64,000 bases of DNA from Oasisia sp. SBJ-2009 (GCA_964017155.1 OZ024862.1:35234690-35298689), one strand, 5' to 3'. Shown: positions 1-12,905, numbered from the stretch's first letter. Translations and numbers: made by a program. Notes: generated by a model not told the origin, from the letters alone.

Positions 1-340
1 TGTTTATAAAATAAGAATTACGGCAGGATTAATCACTATCCGTGAGGTGGCAGCATTGTCTAGCCCCACACGGATAGCATACAAATTAAATAAGGATATC
101 TTTTTATAAAATAATGTTGTATTATAAAAACTATTTAGAATTAAACTTATATTAACACCAAATAAATAGAAATACAAATTTGCAGTTGTTTATATTTTTT
201 TTATATATTACGGCAGTGTCCGTGAGGTGGCAGCATTGTATAGATCTCGCGGATACCAAACAAAAGCCATTAATGTGGCCAGACTGTCTTCTCGGCGTAG
301 TTCCGCAGCCGACCGACAGTCGGTTAAGCGAGACTAGCCA
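1..340 (+). repeat. CCGTGAGG-motif repeat family, left copy
   Basis: This stretch carries two copies of CCGTGAGGTGGCAGCA (near 41 and 219), spaced about 180 bp apart, each followed by an AT-rich tract. It matches 58,489-58,827 in direct orientation and the outer end of the right palindrome arm in inverse orientation. It is non-coding as far as can be seen. Confidence 0.8.
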
Positions 341-1126
341 GTGCCCGGTGGGCCGTGCTGGGAGCATCAACGAAATTATGGAGCATTCGGTAATTCTGAT
401 AGTCCGCAGCGACGCCTATCGAGTCGATTGGAACACTCTTCTCATGAGTTCCGGTTAGCTGTAAAACTAAACTAGGCGTCGTCTCTGGTTACCTTTTTGA
501 TTCCAAACATTTAACACGTAATATTTGTATTTTGACCATCAAAATGTCAACCAACATACCGATGATGAATGTACGTTATATTTAAATCGATTGGTTATGT
601 TTCTAAAATTAAAAGATGCATGTGGATGTCAACGATTGGATATCACAGTATATATATTGTCTATAGCAATAATTCGTAGTATTATATATATATATATAAA
701 TATATATATATACTATACTAGTTTAAGTTTCGAAATTCAAGAGATTCCAGGCTCAACAGATGCATAGGTATATGTCTACACCATTTGGACATCCATCTAC
801 AACCCTCAGTATCCAACAACCAACCTTCACATACATGTACATTGAAACCAAATGGATCCATCCATTACGGCTTCATTTTTGTCTGGGATGCTGAGTTTCA
901 TACAAAGAGAGGAGGTAGGCGAATTGTTAAAGTGTTACTGTTGTTTTTGAAAGTTATTGGTAACAGTTGTATAATAGTGTATTGGCGCAGTGTCTACAAC
1001 TTGAATGAATTCAGACTCTCGACTAAGAGGACATGGGTTGAGTTATGTGCTGCCGTGTCAAACCTTGGGCAAGTTTGTTCACTCTACATTGCTCCAGTTC
1101 ACGTAGCTATATTTGTTTATGAAAGA

Positions 1127-1330
1127 ATATCTGGTGGTGGATATTTGTGTTCGAACAGTTTTTGCGCGTTAATTGCAGCATCGCTGCGTGCTTCCCAGAG
1201 AAGCCGAAATGGTGTTCTGGTTGAACAGGTTTGCCAGGGAGGGAAGTGTAAAGCGCTTTGAGCAATCCTGATCAAGGACTGTCTACTGCGGTATAGAAGA
1301 ACGTTCCTTTTTAATAAACACGAATATAGC
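1127..1330 (+). repeat. SINE/L2-like 3' tail
   Basis: The stretch includes TGTAAAGCGCTTTGAGCAAT followed by a GCGGTATAGAAG end. This resembles the AAGCGCTTTGAG...GCGCTATATAAA tail common on L2-type LINEs and the SINEs they mobilise (family knowledge). A diverged copy lies inverted at 47,030-47,205 and the mirror copy at about 29,214-29,420. The head of the element was not identified. Confidence 0.6.
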
Positions 1331-1429
1331 TAGTTAAAAACAAGTTAGCTTCACACAATTATGCCAAGCTTAGGAGCCCGTGTATCTTAGCTTGTATACC
1401 ATGCACCATTTTACGGATAATTGTATAAC

Positions 1430-1706
1430 ATGAGTAATATAATAATATATAATAAATACAGTATTTCTCTACGCCATATATCTAGCAATAAAACCATTCA
1501 GAGGCGCATTACACTTTACATGAATATACAGATTACCTAAAAATTAAAAATAGAGACGTAGTTGTAAAATAAATAGATCTGTAAAAAGCAAAAAACAAAA
1601 ATCCAGTATAAATAAATAATCTTAATCTTAATAATACTAAAATACTCATACTGATAAATAATAGTTAATTATAGTACAATGTAAAAAATAATATTATATG
1701 AGTAAT
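1430..1706. other. 268-bp segment present only in the left arm
   Basis: The right arm reads straight through a single ATGAGTAAT where the left arm has two copies (1,430-1,438 and 1,698-1,706) enclosing AT-rich DNA. This is either a 9-bp target duplication around a small insertion or a deletion between short repeats in the right arm. No terminal repeats or tail are obvious inside it. Confidence 0.8.
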
Positions 1707-2579
1707 TATGATAATAATGATGCTGTGTAAAGTTGTTCTAATAAATCACCAAAATTATAAATACAGCTATATGTTCACTTTTGATTCAACACATGTAATA
1801 ATGTAGGAAATGTACCATCATGAATACAATGTTATATATACACAATTGGGTGTCACTCGTCTTTCACTAGGTGGGTCCGATGAAGTGATGTTGCAGGCGT
1901 CTCAACATCTCATCTCCCAACTATTTTGCAGCCAACCTCTCATTTTTGTAAACAGAAAAACTTTAAAACTAACTGAGCACCTGTTGCTTCTACATTAGTT
2001 ATAATGGTGGGAATTATTTCACAAAATAATTTTAAGAGAAGATTACTTTCATTAAATTCAACCACTCACAGTATGTCATTGTATTTCAGTAACATTTACT
2101 CGACAGATTAAATTCAAGGACGAATGGCAGCCAGCTGTCTTCCTTAGTTACATCAGTGACTTACCTAACAATTAATATAAACTCCACAGTTTGCCTATTT
2201 GCAGATCTGATACATATGACCGTTTGACCTCACCAGGTGTGTTGGCCAGTACTCAAACAAGACAAGGCTGGGACAGCAGGCTGGGTAGCATGCGTGCACC
2301 ACGAGATCGCTAAAGATAATTGTGGAATGTTTTATCTATAACTCATGCATACTATCAGCAATTACGTACGTAAAAGTAAAAAAAGTTACGAATACTGATT
2401 TCAAGGCGCAGCGCTAACAACAACTAGGAATGCTAGTTGATCTAAAGGTGACTCATGAAACGCACCTAGCGTAACTTTACGGCGTCTTAGGATTTCGACA
2501 AGTTATCGCCCGCTACGTCTGAAACTGGCCCTAACCTGCCTACGGGCCCAGCAGGGCCGCCAATATATTTTCCTAGGAT

Positions 2580-2732
2580 ACTTGGTACACACTAACACGA
2601 CGCAGTGTACATATATCAAGCAATCAGAGATGGGCGAAAATATGACGTAATGTTTAGGGTTAGGGATTTAGGGTTAGGGTCATATTGTCGCCCATCTCTT
2701 ATTGGTTGATATATGTACAATGTGTACCAAGT
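2580..2732. mobile_element. Hairpin MITE with telomere-like TTAGGG repeats in its loop
   Basis: Termini ACTTGGTACACA and TGTGTACCAAGT are complementary. The inner stems (GTACATATATCAA, AGAGATGGGCGA, AATATGAC) pair with their complements across the element. The loop holds four TTAGGG-type units with one offset base. Imperfect complementarity also extends outward (CCTAG.ATA on both sides). No coding capacity. Confidence 0.75.
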
Positions 2733-2931
2733 TATACGTATCTAGGACCTCGCCTAGAAAAAAATATTTGCAGCCGGACCCAGGGCCCGTATTCTCGAAG
2801 AAAATTACATCGTACGTAAGAATTTTCATAAATATGGCGGATCCTTACTTAGTTAGCTGCGTAAATGTGTAAGTTCGTATTCTCGAAAGCGTTAAGAATT
2901 TTCGCAGCTAAGAATTTCGTATCTTACCATA

Positions 2932-2962
2932 GATATAAATGTAGAGGGATCGCCGACTGCGA
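2932..2962 (+). repeat. 31-bp dispersed motif, copy 1
   Basis: The stretch from CATAGATATAAATGTAGAGG onward to CGCCGACT recurs in reverse complement near 5,356-5,386 in the same arm, and both copies are mirrored in the right arm. It sits in a region with inverted TTAGCTGCG/CGCAGCTAA segments, so it may be the edge of a small MITE. Confidence 0.5.
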
Positions 2963-5900
2963 ATGGCGGGAAAATGTTCGAATTTCGCAGCGCCCTCACC
3001 GGGAGTCATAGAAAGTCGAAACCATGGACGCTTACTGTTCCAACAGTGGCAACAGGGAAGTGGATTCTGTACCAATTTCCGAACTTCAGGATGTACTTGG
3101 GGTAAGATTAAATCGTAAAATCATCATATAATATGGATAGTTTATTGTCAATTATTTTAAACGGAAACATACATCAAGTCATGCGAAAGACCAAAACAAT
3201 ACGAGCGATATCTAATATAGTCATAGATATCAGTTTCAGACCGGGTCTAGTATCACTCGGTCTAATTCAGAAATACTGGGCACTACAGTACTTCTATATC
3301 CAAAGTTTAGCCAATTAAGCATGCATTTATGACATATGTAGTGTTGCCATAGTACAGTGACAAACCAATTCTTTGTGCCTTAATTGTTTGTCTTGCTATG
3401 GCTCCATGATCGAGGCCATGGGCATGGCAGTGGCATTGCCATTGCCACTGGCATTGTGATTGAGCCTAAGCCTAAGGGATTCTATGTCTGACTATCACTA
3501 TGACTATGATTGGAGGTAACGTGATTACTCTAGTCTTCATTGAATAGGCGAATATTTTTAGCGCGCTTACAAGCATTCTATAATATTATGTGGAGCTTAA
3601 AAAAATGAGGCCTCCAAAAATGTTAGTTTTCATGGTGATTCTATTTGTTGCTCGTAGCTGATTATAACATCTTGGATGTTGATATGTATACATTACATGC
3701 ACTTACTATATTTCTCTTACACATTAATATTAGTATTATATTTATATTATTTGTGTTCTATTTTCAGTACAAGTCACAAGGAGTCACCACAGTGATAGCA
3801 TCCCCACTGAACAAGTGTTTGAAATTTGAGGTCTTCTCATCTTTGTCAAAATAACTCATGGGCAGAGTTTCATCATTGTCAAGGCATATTACTTGCACCT
3901 GTCGATTGTATCATTAACCATACATAGCTCATCATTCATTATATTTAAGGTCACGGAGGAGCTGATCAGAACCAATCTTAGGTTTAGCTGAAGTAGACCA
4001 GAAGCAGATTATTGTATGTTTTGTTGGTGTTTTTTTGTGTCGATCGAAGAAATTCTGTTGTAATGATACGCACTGTCTGTTAATCACATCATTGAAAGAG
4101 AGCATGAATTATTTACAAGTAAACTGATATTGACAGACTAGAGGTTTATGCGAGCGAAAGGATGTTATAATTTCTTTCTTTGTGTCTTGTGAATCTATTG
4201 TTTTAGAACTATTTTCTTCTTCAGATAATCACTCTTTGCAGTGTCATAGTGATTCTGTTTGCAGCAGAAGCGATGTTGTATCCCTGTTTTATACATGTAC
4301 ACATTTTCATGATGCCATTGTGAAGTCACAGGAGCCTGTGCTCATACACATCCTTTGGTTTTTTGAGATGCCATGCCAAGTGCAGACAGCTTGTAGATAA
4401 ATATCTATGTCAGACCAAGTAACAAAGAAAGCCGACAGCCTTGTGAAAGACTGTCTGCATGGAGAATGAATGTGTTAATGAGAAACAGATCAATCATATG
4501 TTTACAAGTTCCTTTTTCAAAGATACCTTTGTTGTGAGAAGTATATTACAGAAATAAAAGTTACTGCTATTCAAAAATAATTATTAATGGTTTCATTTCA
4601 GAACACATTGCTAAAACAGAATGATGTCATCTCATTCTATGTACACACACTAACTTTGTTTATGATAGATCTGCACAGTGTAGTTGAGCTTCATATTGTA
4701 GCAAATCAATATTCCCTAACCCAGTAACTAGGGATTATATTTCTTCAGATTTGTTGTCTAACTCATTACTGTCGACTTGTTGTGTGAACCTACACAAATA
4801 GAAGTACTGTCAGAAGTACTGGTTTGTTAGATTTTGAATTTTAGTGGCACTATCTTCAATGTAGCAGGCCTTCGATTTTATGTACATTTCTGCCAGCAGT
4901 ATTTCTTTTCAGAAAAAGCTGGAAAGCCAGGTTTCTTTGGGGGCAGGGTTGGCCAGTTTTGAAATGCCAGTATAAAACAGTACAGTATAGTACACAATAT
5001 AACAAGAACACCTAAGCACACATCTACTGGACAACATGTTTGTTTTACAAGTAATGTTGTTAGTTTTCCAAATAACATAAAATGGATTGCTGTCCAGAAA
5101 AAGTAAATGTGTGTACTCTAAACTATCATCTTAAATCTATGTTTATATCTGTGATGCACACTCTGACCCGACCGTAAAGCCAAGTCTACACACAATGCAA
5201 ATAGGACGCACGGATATTAAGTTCACAGACCAGTGTCTTTTACGAGATCTATTTACTGTCTGTATTGTAGCACTTAATCAAAAACAACATTCTAACTATT
5301 TGTTTGCACGCATTTGGCGAAATGTGTATTTACTAACTGCAGGGTGACATCACGAGTCGGCGATCCCTCTACATTTATATCTATGATCTTACGTACGGAA
5401 ATCTCGCGAGGTTTTGTTTGCGTTGCAACGGGCACTATCACTGTTTTTGGGATGTTTTGCCGTTTCAGTTCTGTGCTGGCAGTGAACGAAAAAAGAACAA
5501 CATGTATAATTATCCAAGGAAAACTGGTAATTAGTTTAGATGCAATTCATAACATAAAGAAAGCTGATCCACTGTGAAATATGTATGCACATAAACTAAC
5601 GGGCATAACACAAGCGAAGCATTTGATCAGAAAATAAGTAAATAGAACGCAAGCAAGGACACACTCGGCTGTCAAACAGAATGCTGAGCCTGAGTTGACA
5701 GTCAATCACTCAATGACAATGCCAATGGAATGTCAAGGTTTACAGTTGCAGTGATTACGAATGTGCTGCTACGCGAGGACTAACTACGTTAACATATATT
5801 GCCTACAGGTCAGTGTGAGTACAGTTATACGATAAAACGTTTGTACATATGTAATGTCGGTTATTATGCAGATGAAGTCTAAGATCTAAGGCTCGGCTAG

Positions 5901-6530
5901 GTACATCAGAATCCGCTAGATGGCGTATTGAAATTTCGCGGTCATTTCTGTACCAACAGTTGTGACCAAGATGTCTTCCCGCGTCAGAAATTACATGGTC
6001 GCGCTATTTGCTTTGCCGCTGCATATTAATTAGGAAAACAGTGCTTCCTGATGGTGGAATCGACCAATGGCAATGGATAAACCTTTTAGTAGTTTTACAT
6101 CTAGAGCCATTTTTAGTTACGTCGACTTCAATCACTTTTGTGTACATGTAGTAGTACGTGAAGTTTGATGTTTTCTTGACTTGCGAAATAAACACATAAC
6201 ACTTACTAACTATTCTACGAAAGGTGGTATCTAGTCTAGTACGATATATTAGCTTTAAAATGATATATGTAGCATTATTGTGCGTGCTTTGCCAACAACA
6301 CAGTCCGATGGGGAACTTTGCCACCCTTTGGCTTTGGCGTTGTGTGCGTATGTTACCAACAGCCTACGGCACGCCGCATCATGCCTGCCGCTCGCCGGCA
6401 GCACAGTCATCAGTGACGGCGTCAGTAGGCGCTTCCCAACATTAATTACATCCACTTCCATCACAATCATCGAGTATTGTTGCTGTTATTGTTCACTTAT
6501 ATTACAATAATATTATAATGTATACATATA

Positions 6531-7381
6531 CAGGCCTTGTCTTTTGAAAAACCTTGGAGAGCTAAAATTCGCCCTCCTCAAAATGCCCAGGAGAGCTATT
6601 GGAGAGCTAAAAATCGCCCTCCTAAAATGGCCCAGGAGAGCTATTGATATTATTGCCGAGCCTTCACCCTGCAATATAACAGTCACATAGAGTATATATA
6701 ATATATCGTCACTCGGTCCATTTTGAGATTTTACTACGATGTTTTTGTTAACACACTTATTTATACGTTCACCAAGTAGCTTCCTGATTACCCAAGTGTA
6801 AGTTGCATTTTTTGAGGATTTTGTAACTGGGAAGATCGTTCTACGTTATAGGCAATATAGCATTTCGAAAGTTATTGGATTTGTATTTGGAAGTTGGATT
6901 GTAGTTGTTTTAGTAGTTCGATTAGTTTTTAGTTTAGTTTGATGTTGCTATAGTTTGTGTCTGTACATATTTATTAACTGTTTAACGCGTTATTGGAGCG
7001 GATTTCGTTGGGAAGACAGACTTCGTGGCGATTTTCATTTCGTGTTAACGATCTTCGAAAATTCAAAGGTGGCGGCGCCCATGGACTGACCGAATCCGAA
7101 CGATATCGCTCGTTGTCTGAACGCATTGGCGTTGATGAATATGTAGGATATTGTATAGTAAATGTAACAAACACAGCTACATTTCCCTCACAGAACTTTA
7201 TAAGGTAACTGCAACAATTATTGTGTTATGCTGCATAAAGTGTGGTGTTCAAGCGAAAAATGAAACTCGATTAAAAAAAAAGTTCCAACGCCCAGGTGCG
7301 CGGAAAATCGCCTTCTCGAAAGCAAAACAAGGAGCGCGATGGAGCGCGAGCGCGATCGCGCTCCTCAAAAGGCAAGGCCTG
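6531..7381. mobile_element. DNA transposon-like element with CAGGCCTTG termini, left-arm copy
   Basis: The ends CAGGCCTTGTCTTTTGA and TCAAAAGGCAAGGCCTG are inverted repeats of about 17 bp, flanked on both sides by CATATA, a probable 6-bp target duplication. Subterminal repeats (GGAGAGCTA..., CGCCCTCC...) occur twice at one end; short GCGCTC-rich repeats lie at the other. Length is 851 bp. No transposase is seen, so it is non-autonomous. The superfamily is unresolved; a 6-bp duplication is unusual. Confidence 0.75.
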
Positions 7382-7964
7382 CATATAATTACTTTTTAGC
7401 CGTTTTTTTCTTTATATTAGTCAATTTGTAGAACGTTATTATAAAATATTTGAAGGAAATGTTTACAAACTCCGCGTGTGCTGTTTGCATTGTAACTGTC
7501 ATTGACATTGAGGTTGCCATTGATACACATTTCATGGAGTTATTCCTAAAATCGGAAAGCATCTAAAAGTTAAACATGAATTTATTTGACCGTGTACTTA
7601 TTTTTATCAGTATATCTTTATTGCTTAACCAACATTATTTTTTATTATAACAAAGTAATTGTTTTTGCATTGTGTGAATTGTGTATTTTTTTCACTTCTA
7701 GCAAGTGAAACAGTGTTGGAAGGTTCAAAGGGTAGTCCAAGCTAAGTTGTAGTATAAATAAGTTGTAGTATAAATAAGTTGTTTTTTAAATAAAATATAT
7801 TTTGTAGTTTGTAAGTAAAATTTAGTTAAGTTGTTGTTTACACTATTTTTTCTTAAGTAATCTTTTCATTCCAAGATTTTTTTTTAATAATATAGCTGCA
7901 ATTGTTGAGGTATTTACAATTCTTGAATATATTCTGATTCTCATCTTGTAAACAAATTATGAAG

Positions 7965-8480
7965 TTTGTTGATGACCTAATTAGTTGACCTATATTTAAC
8001 GTTTTTATTAGGATTAATTACATAAAACGGGTGAAAATATAAGTATTCAATCCAATGCATGTACAGTTTATTTAATCGACCTTTCTACTAATTATATTCA
8101 CCCATTTTGTGTAATAAATTCTAATAAATAGGTCAAATGCTAAACATAGGTCAACTAATTAGGTCATCAACAAACTTCATGCTTTATAAGATGAGAATCA
8201 GTCTATTCATTCATAATATATAATTATAATTTAAAGTAGTCAACCCCATGTATAATTGACCTTTTTCCTAATTATTCCCCCGTTTTATGTAATTAATCCT
8301 AGTAATTAGGTCAGATGTTAATCATAGGTCAACTATTTATGCCATCAAAATTCCTGATGTAATAATGTGGCACAGAAGTTCTTTTTTATTAATTATACTC
8401 AATTTATGTTGTTATTCTGAAAAGAGTTCAAATATGCAGTGAAGGTCAACTAATTAGGTCAAGGTCAAATCATATTCAGA
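7965..8480. repeat. AATTAGGTCA inverted/tandem repeat cluster, left arm
   Basis: Repeated blocks of GACCTAATTAGTTGACC and their complements alternate with TTAATTACATAAAACGGG-like segments. Together they form a roughly 200-bp hairpin and a third diverged copy. The mirror lies at about 22,110-22,625. It looks like nested or tandem MITE copies; no coding signal. Confidence 0.65.
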
Positions 8481-11068
8481 TGTTTTTCTAGATCACATAA
8501 CTTTTTATTTCACCCAAATATCTTTAGTAGAAGCAATTATATAACCGTTTTCCTATATACTCAAACACAGTGCTCCAACTTCCTGGTCACAAGAAATTCT
8601 ATACCAAAAATTGGAATTGTTTCAGAAATAATAAAGATATCAAAAAATGTGTAAACTGCACACGAAACTCTATCTTGTGGTATAATTTGAATGAGATTGG
8701 AAGCATTTGAGGTATATCGCCAGGACTAGGACCTAGGTGTCGCAATGTTTGGAGCAACCGATCTAGGTACACAGGGACAATTAGAGACACAGGTGTGCGC
8801 CATGGGGATTCAACATGACCTTGCAAATTATGTTTTAGTATTTATTAATTTAACGCAAAATGTTCGCGCTAGAAACTGGGACAAATTTTAGAATATGATC
8901 GAGTCAGATGGTGTTTTAATGCATGAGACCAACTGTCTAACATATTGGTGAAGTATAAAGACTATCTCAAAAATCAGTAGTCCATATACACAGTACATAT
9001 ATGTTATAATGACAATGACATATATAATTATTTTGCACAATTAAAATACACTGTCACTGTAAATAATATAATTACATAAGTACTTTCACGTACAATTTTG
9101 ATTGCATGCTATCAACTATAATATATTCTGTATACTTACAGAACACAGCCCAGCATAATCTACCAAATAACCAAGATGACACACCCAGAATGAAAACTGG
9201 TAAGAATAACAGGTGAGTTACAATATGTTGGCATTGTGTGATGATATTTACATCTTGGCACATACCCATAATTTGACAGATCACCTAAACCACACCATCT
9301 TACTTATGCTTTAGTGCAGTACTGATATATAATCAAATGTCTTAATGCTTTGTATTATGTACTCTTTTGTCAGCATGCTGTTTAAAACTCAGTTTACATA
9401 TTTGTGGTATAACAATAAAGAAAACTGTTTCTTAGAAATCATTACTAAGGAGTGATCATTGAAAATGGGTCTCCACTTCTGAAAATTGTCTTTACCCAAA
9501 ATGTAAACATAAACAAGCTGTTATATGTTGCACCTGTTTACAACTTGAATATTGCGTGCCATACGCAGTTTTCATATGGATGTAATGTGTTGTCTGTATT
9601 TGCCTGAGTTTGATTGATGACAATATGTTACCTTATTCTTATGATTTAAATTACTCACAAAGTTATACTACCATCCGTGGGATAGGTAGTTATCTATCTA
9701 GCCAAAGTCTTGTGAATTATTAAATGTATCTTTAAACATCACTACATTGTATGTGTAAACAATATGATTGTTTCTCAGCTATAATATAATAACAAAATAA
9801 CTGACTAGTATGGCTTGTATTGATTAACAAGTGAAATATAAATTACCCATGATGTGTTATATCAATCACATGTATATTTCAGAGAGACAATGGATGAGAA
9901 TGACTGCTGCACCTTGCATTTTAAAATATGCACATTTCAACTGGACTAGCTGCAGCACCAAGATGACAGTTTAGCTACAGACCAGTCTGAAGTTGTCAGC
10001 AGTTCTACCAATAATCCACAATGTGTGCTGCACCATGGATTGTGCAACAATGACATCAACATTTTATTACATCCACTTGGTTCTCCATTGCCTGCAATGC
10101 TACCTGTGGATGTGCCACAATTCTTCCCTGTGCAATTGTTTTATAAATAAACTGAAACCTGAACATGCTATGAACACTAGAAATACTACATGTTTATGGA
10201 ATGAGTGTGAATAGGAATACTATATTGAGTTAGTTTGTGTATTCCTATCAGTGGTGTTTTGTTTGTTTTCTGATAACATGGAATTATTATAATATTACAG
10301 TGTTCTTTATAGTCATATATTTTATAAAATGTTAGTAATGATCAGATATGCCACATTTTTGGGATGGCAATCCATATTTGTGACCTAAAATTCTGTAAGA
10401 ATCAGTATCAATCTGTATAACTAATAAAATCGTCCAGTACACTGGCCTAAGTTAATGTAAATAGTAAACACAAGACAATGGGCATTGCCTTCAACCTAGA
10501 TAGAAAAAGGCAATTTACCTTATAAGTAAAGATGAATCATACATAGCTGTCGATGGGGAATGCCAATATTAACTATCTAAGCGAAATAGATGTGGGGCTC
10601 AGAAACCACCAATCCAAACAGTAGGCAGTCTAAGCTGGAGTAGTTGGGGAAGGAGGGTGCGTGCAAAAGAAAACCGGTTGCAATGAGCAAACAAACTTCT
10701 TCCCTGAGAGATGAGTTTGGACTGCTTATCCCAAGCTCAGATACCGGGCAGTGATTGGCTGGATTGCTTGGTCACTACCCAGCTAGCCCAAATTGTGGTG
10801 CAACGCTCACTCCTGACACTGGTATCCCCAATAATTATGGGATAACTATCTAGCTTAGCTGAGGCAACATCAAAGGTGACAGCATTGCCCAGCTGTGCCT
10901 GGCCAATGTTTATGTCTCAGTGCCTTGGGTAAAATGTGTTTAATTCATGTTAGATTAAATACCTATTATTTTAAAAGTATTTGTATTTAAAGTTTAGAAT
11001 ATAATAAAAGTATTTGTATTTAAATATTTTCTTACTTTGAATAATGCATATATAGATAAGCATAAATA

Positions 11069-11082
11069 AATATATATATATC

Positions 11083-11140
<58 letters not shown>

Positions 11141-11209
11141 ACCTGTGGCAAGTGATGGTAGAAGATTATAACCACCTCTGTGGTTATGTCTTAGTTCAGT
11201 AAAATATGA

Positions 11210-11261
<52 letters not shown>
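11069..11261. repeat. (AT)n and (CT)n(AT)n microsatellites, left arm
   Basis: A long (TA)n tract lies up to 11,138 and a (TC)n-(TA)n tract at about 11,212-11,261, separated by unique sequence. The right arm has the same pair with different lengths. Confidence 0.95.
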
Positions 11262-11267
<6 letters not shown>

Positions 11268-11535
11268 GTCACTACTAGCAGAAGTATCAATTCGGGTGTT
11301 CTGGAACGTTAATACACACGACGGTCGACCGTCCTAGGTTACGTGAACGAGCCTGTCACATCCATGATCCAACTCAACTATAGAGTTATTGTTGGGATCA
11401 GCGAATCAACAAACTGTCTAGATATCAAGCACACGTACAATGTCAGTACTGTGTAAAACCCACCTTAATGTTTAAAAATTATACACAATAAACGAGCCGG
11501 TTTTCCCTTCGTAACTTTGTGTGAAAATGTCGTTG

Positions 11536-11862
11536 TCAAAACAAGGATATGGTCGGAATGCCCCTGTGCCTGAATGCCCTAGTCGCAATGCATGTATATG
11601 TATATAAGTACGTAATACTAAAATAAAATAAATAAATTCGCTTGATTGTTGCATGTTTTTGTGTTGATTCGTTCATTCTATATATTATGTAAAATCTAAC
11701 AATGTTGCTGGATATTTTACAACAGTTTAACACAAAAGTTATTTGAAATCTGCAGTCCGAAATCAGAAAGAACGCCAATTTTATTAAATCAACATAATTA
11801 TGCAAAATCGTGTTGTTATTGTATTCATCTTTAAAAAGTTCATCCAGCACAATGAAGTAATC
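11536..11862 (-). CDS. Possible second exon of the PHD-like gene (left arm)
   Basis: Mirror of 18,715-19,041, an open frame of about 105 codons. The acceptor region is slightly changed but retains TTTCTTTAG. Same caveats about read-through into the element end. Confidence 0.35.
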   Translation of the reverse strand, partial: DYFIVLDELFKDEYNNNTILHNYVDLIKLAFFLISDCRFQITFVLNCCKISSNIVRFYIIYRMNESTQKHATIKRIYLFYFSITYLYTYTCIATRAFRHRGIPTISLF

Positions 11863-12905
11863 TAAAGAAAGAAATTGTGTTAATGGGTGAGAAGTGAAAA
11901 GAAACTTGGATGGAATAAAACAACCCGTAATTAACGCTCACACTGCTCCGGTTATTTTGTTATTATTCCATCGCAGTGTTTCGATTTCGGGGATTAGTAG
12001 TGGTCGGGATAAAGAGGGGACAAATACACGCACACGCACACGCACACACACGCAATTATATCACACAAGCCAGCATACACATTATAGACACAAATGGTAC
12101 ATTACATTCCGGATCCTGAAAAAAATATGTAGGATTATAGTAGAGCCTTACAATTTATACTAAGCTTCACAAACTTACTACAATTCTTTTCCCATCTTAG
12201 TCTAACCTGTAATGGCAGTAACAATGCATCCTCGTGGAGTATCTTGACCAACAAATATGTTCATGTGGTCGTGTGGCGTACTGCTCCACCTCTTGAACAA
12301 TGCCTCGTCCATGGGAATGCATGACGCATTCGACCAGCAACCGCACTCTGAACACTCGATGACGTTGGTTAAACGTTCATTTGAGCATATGTCGCAGGGA
12401 TATCGAATTTTTCTTATACATTTCGAATTTCGTGTTGCCATGATGTGTTGTTGTAATTACTGGTGATTTAACGGCTTTATATATAACCCCATGGCTGAAT
12501 TTCCCTTGGCCGGTGGCTTAATATTTTTGTATACTTAGATATTAGCAATTGATTTATTCTGCACTCATTTGTTTACTTAAAATATGTCATAATATACGAA
12601 GGCAAAACATAAATTAAGTTATATTTTCAATAATGTACAAAAAGTTAACGAAACGTAATTGTTATAGGTCTATTAATTATGCATTTAATATGTAATGTTA
12701 TAATATCTATACTTGTATTATATATTATATACATAAGTTTGACAATAATAAAATGTAATGTTTGACAATGGTAAAATCACCGGGACATTCTGATCAAAAG
12801 TGGTGCATTGAGACTATACTGTTGGAGCATTGCGACTACGCGGTTGGTGCATTGCGACTAGGTTTGGGGCATTGCGGTAGTGGGATATTCCGGTAGTGGG
12901 ACATT
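11551..12905 (-). mobile_element. Element with GCATTGCGACTA subterminal repeats and PHD-like exon (left arm)
   Basis: One end has GGTCGGAATGCCCC...GAATGCCCTAGTCGCAATGCA. The other has a run of GGTGCATTGCGACTA and GTAGTGGGA(C/T)ATT units in opposite sense, so the termini are inverted with short subterminal repeats. The interior carries the PHD-like ORF on the minus strand. It may be a DNA transposon of about 1.35 kb. No transposase core is visible and the superfamily is unknown. Confidence 0.6.
12204..12441 (-). CDS. PHD-like zinc-finger exon (left-arm copy)
   Basis: Identical in translation to the exon at 18,146-18,383, on the minus strand, with the same donor. The candidate second exon follows at about 11,536-11,862 and differs by a few residues (for example CCKISSNIV instead of CSKISSKIF). 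That the two frames have stayed open with only missense differences is mild evidence for recent coding function or simply for a recent split. Confidence 0.5.

Noticed and set aside
4878..5078. A 66-codon ORF with a hydrophobic segment (VLVILCTILYCFILAF), intact in both arms
   Set aside because: No family recognised, no splice or start context. Identity between arms reflects recent duplication rather than coding constraint.
6004..6190. A minus-strand ORF (YTKVIEVDVTKNGSRCK), mirrored at 24,598-24,789
   Set aside because: No recognisable domain or exon structure; could be an exon fragment but evidence is too thin to list.
12202..12466. Antisense ORF (MFMWSCGVLLHLL)
   Set aside because: Shadow of the PHD-like exon on the opposite strand.
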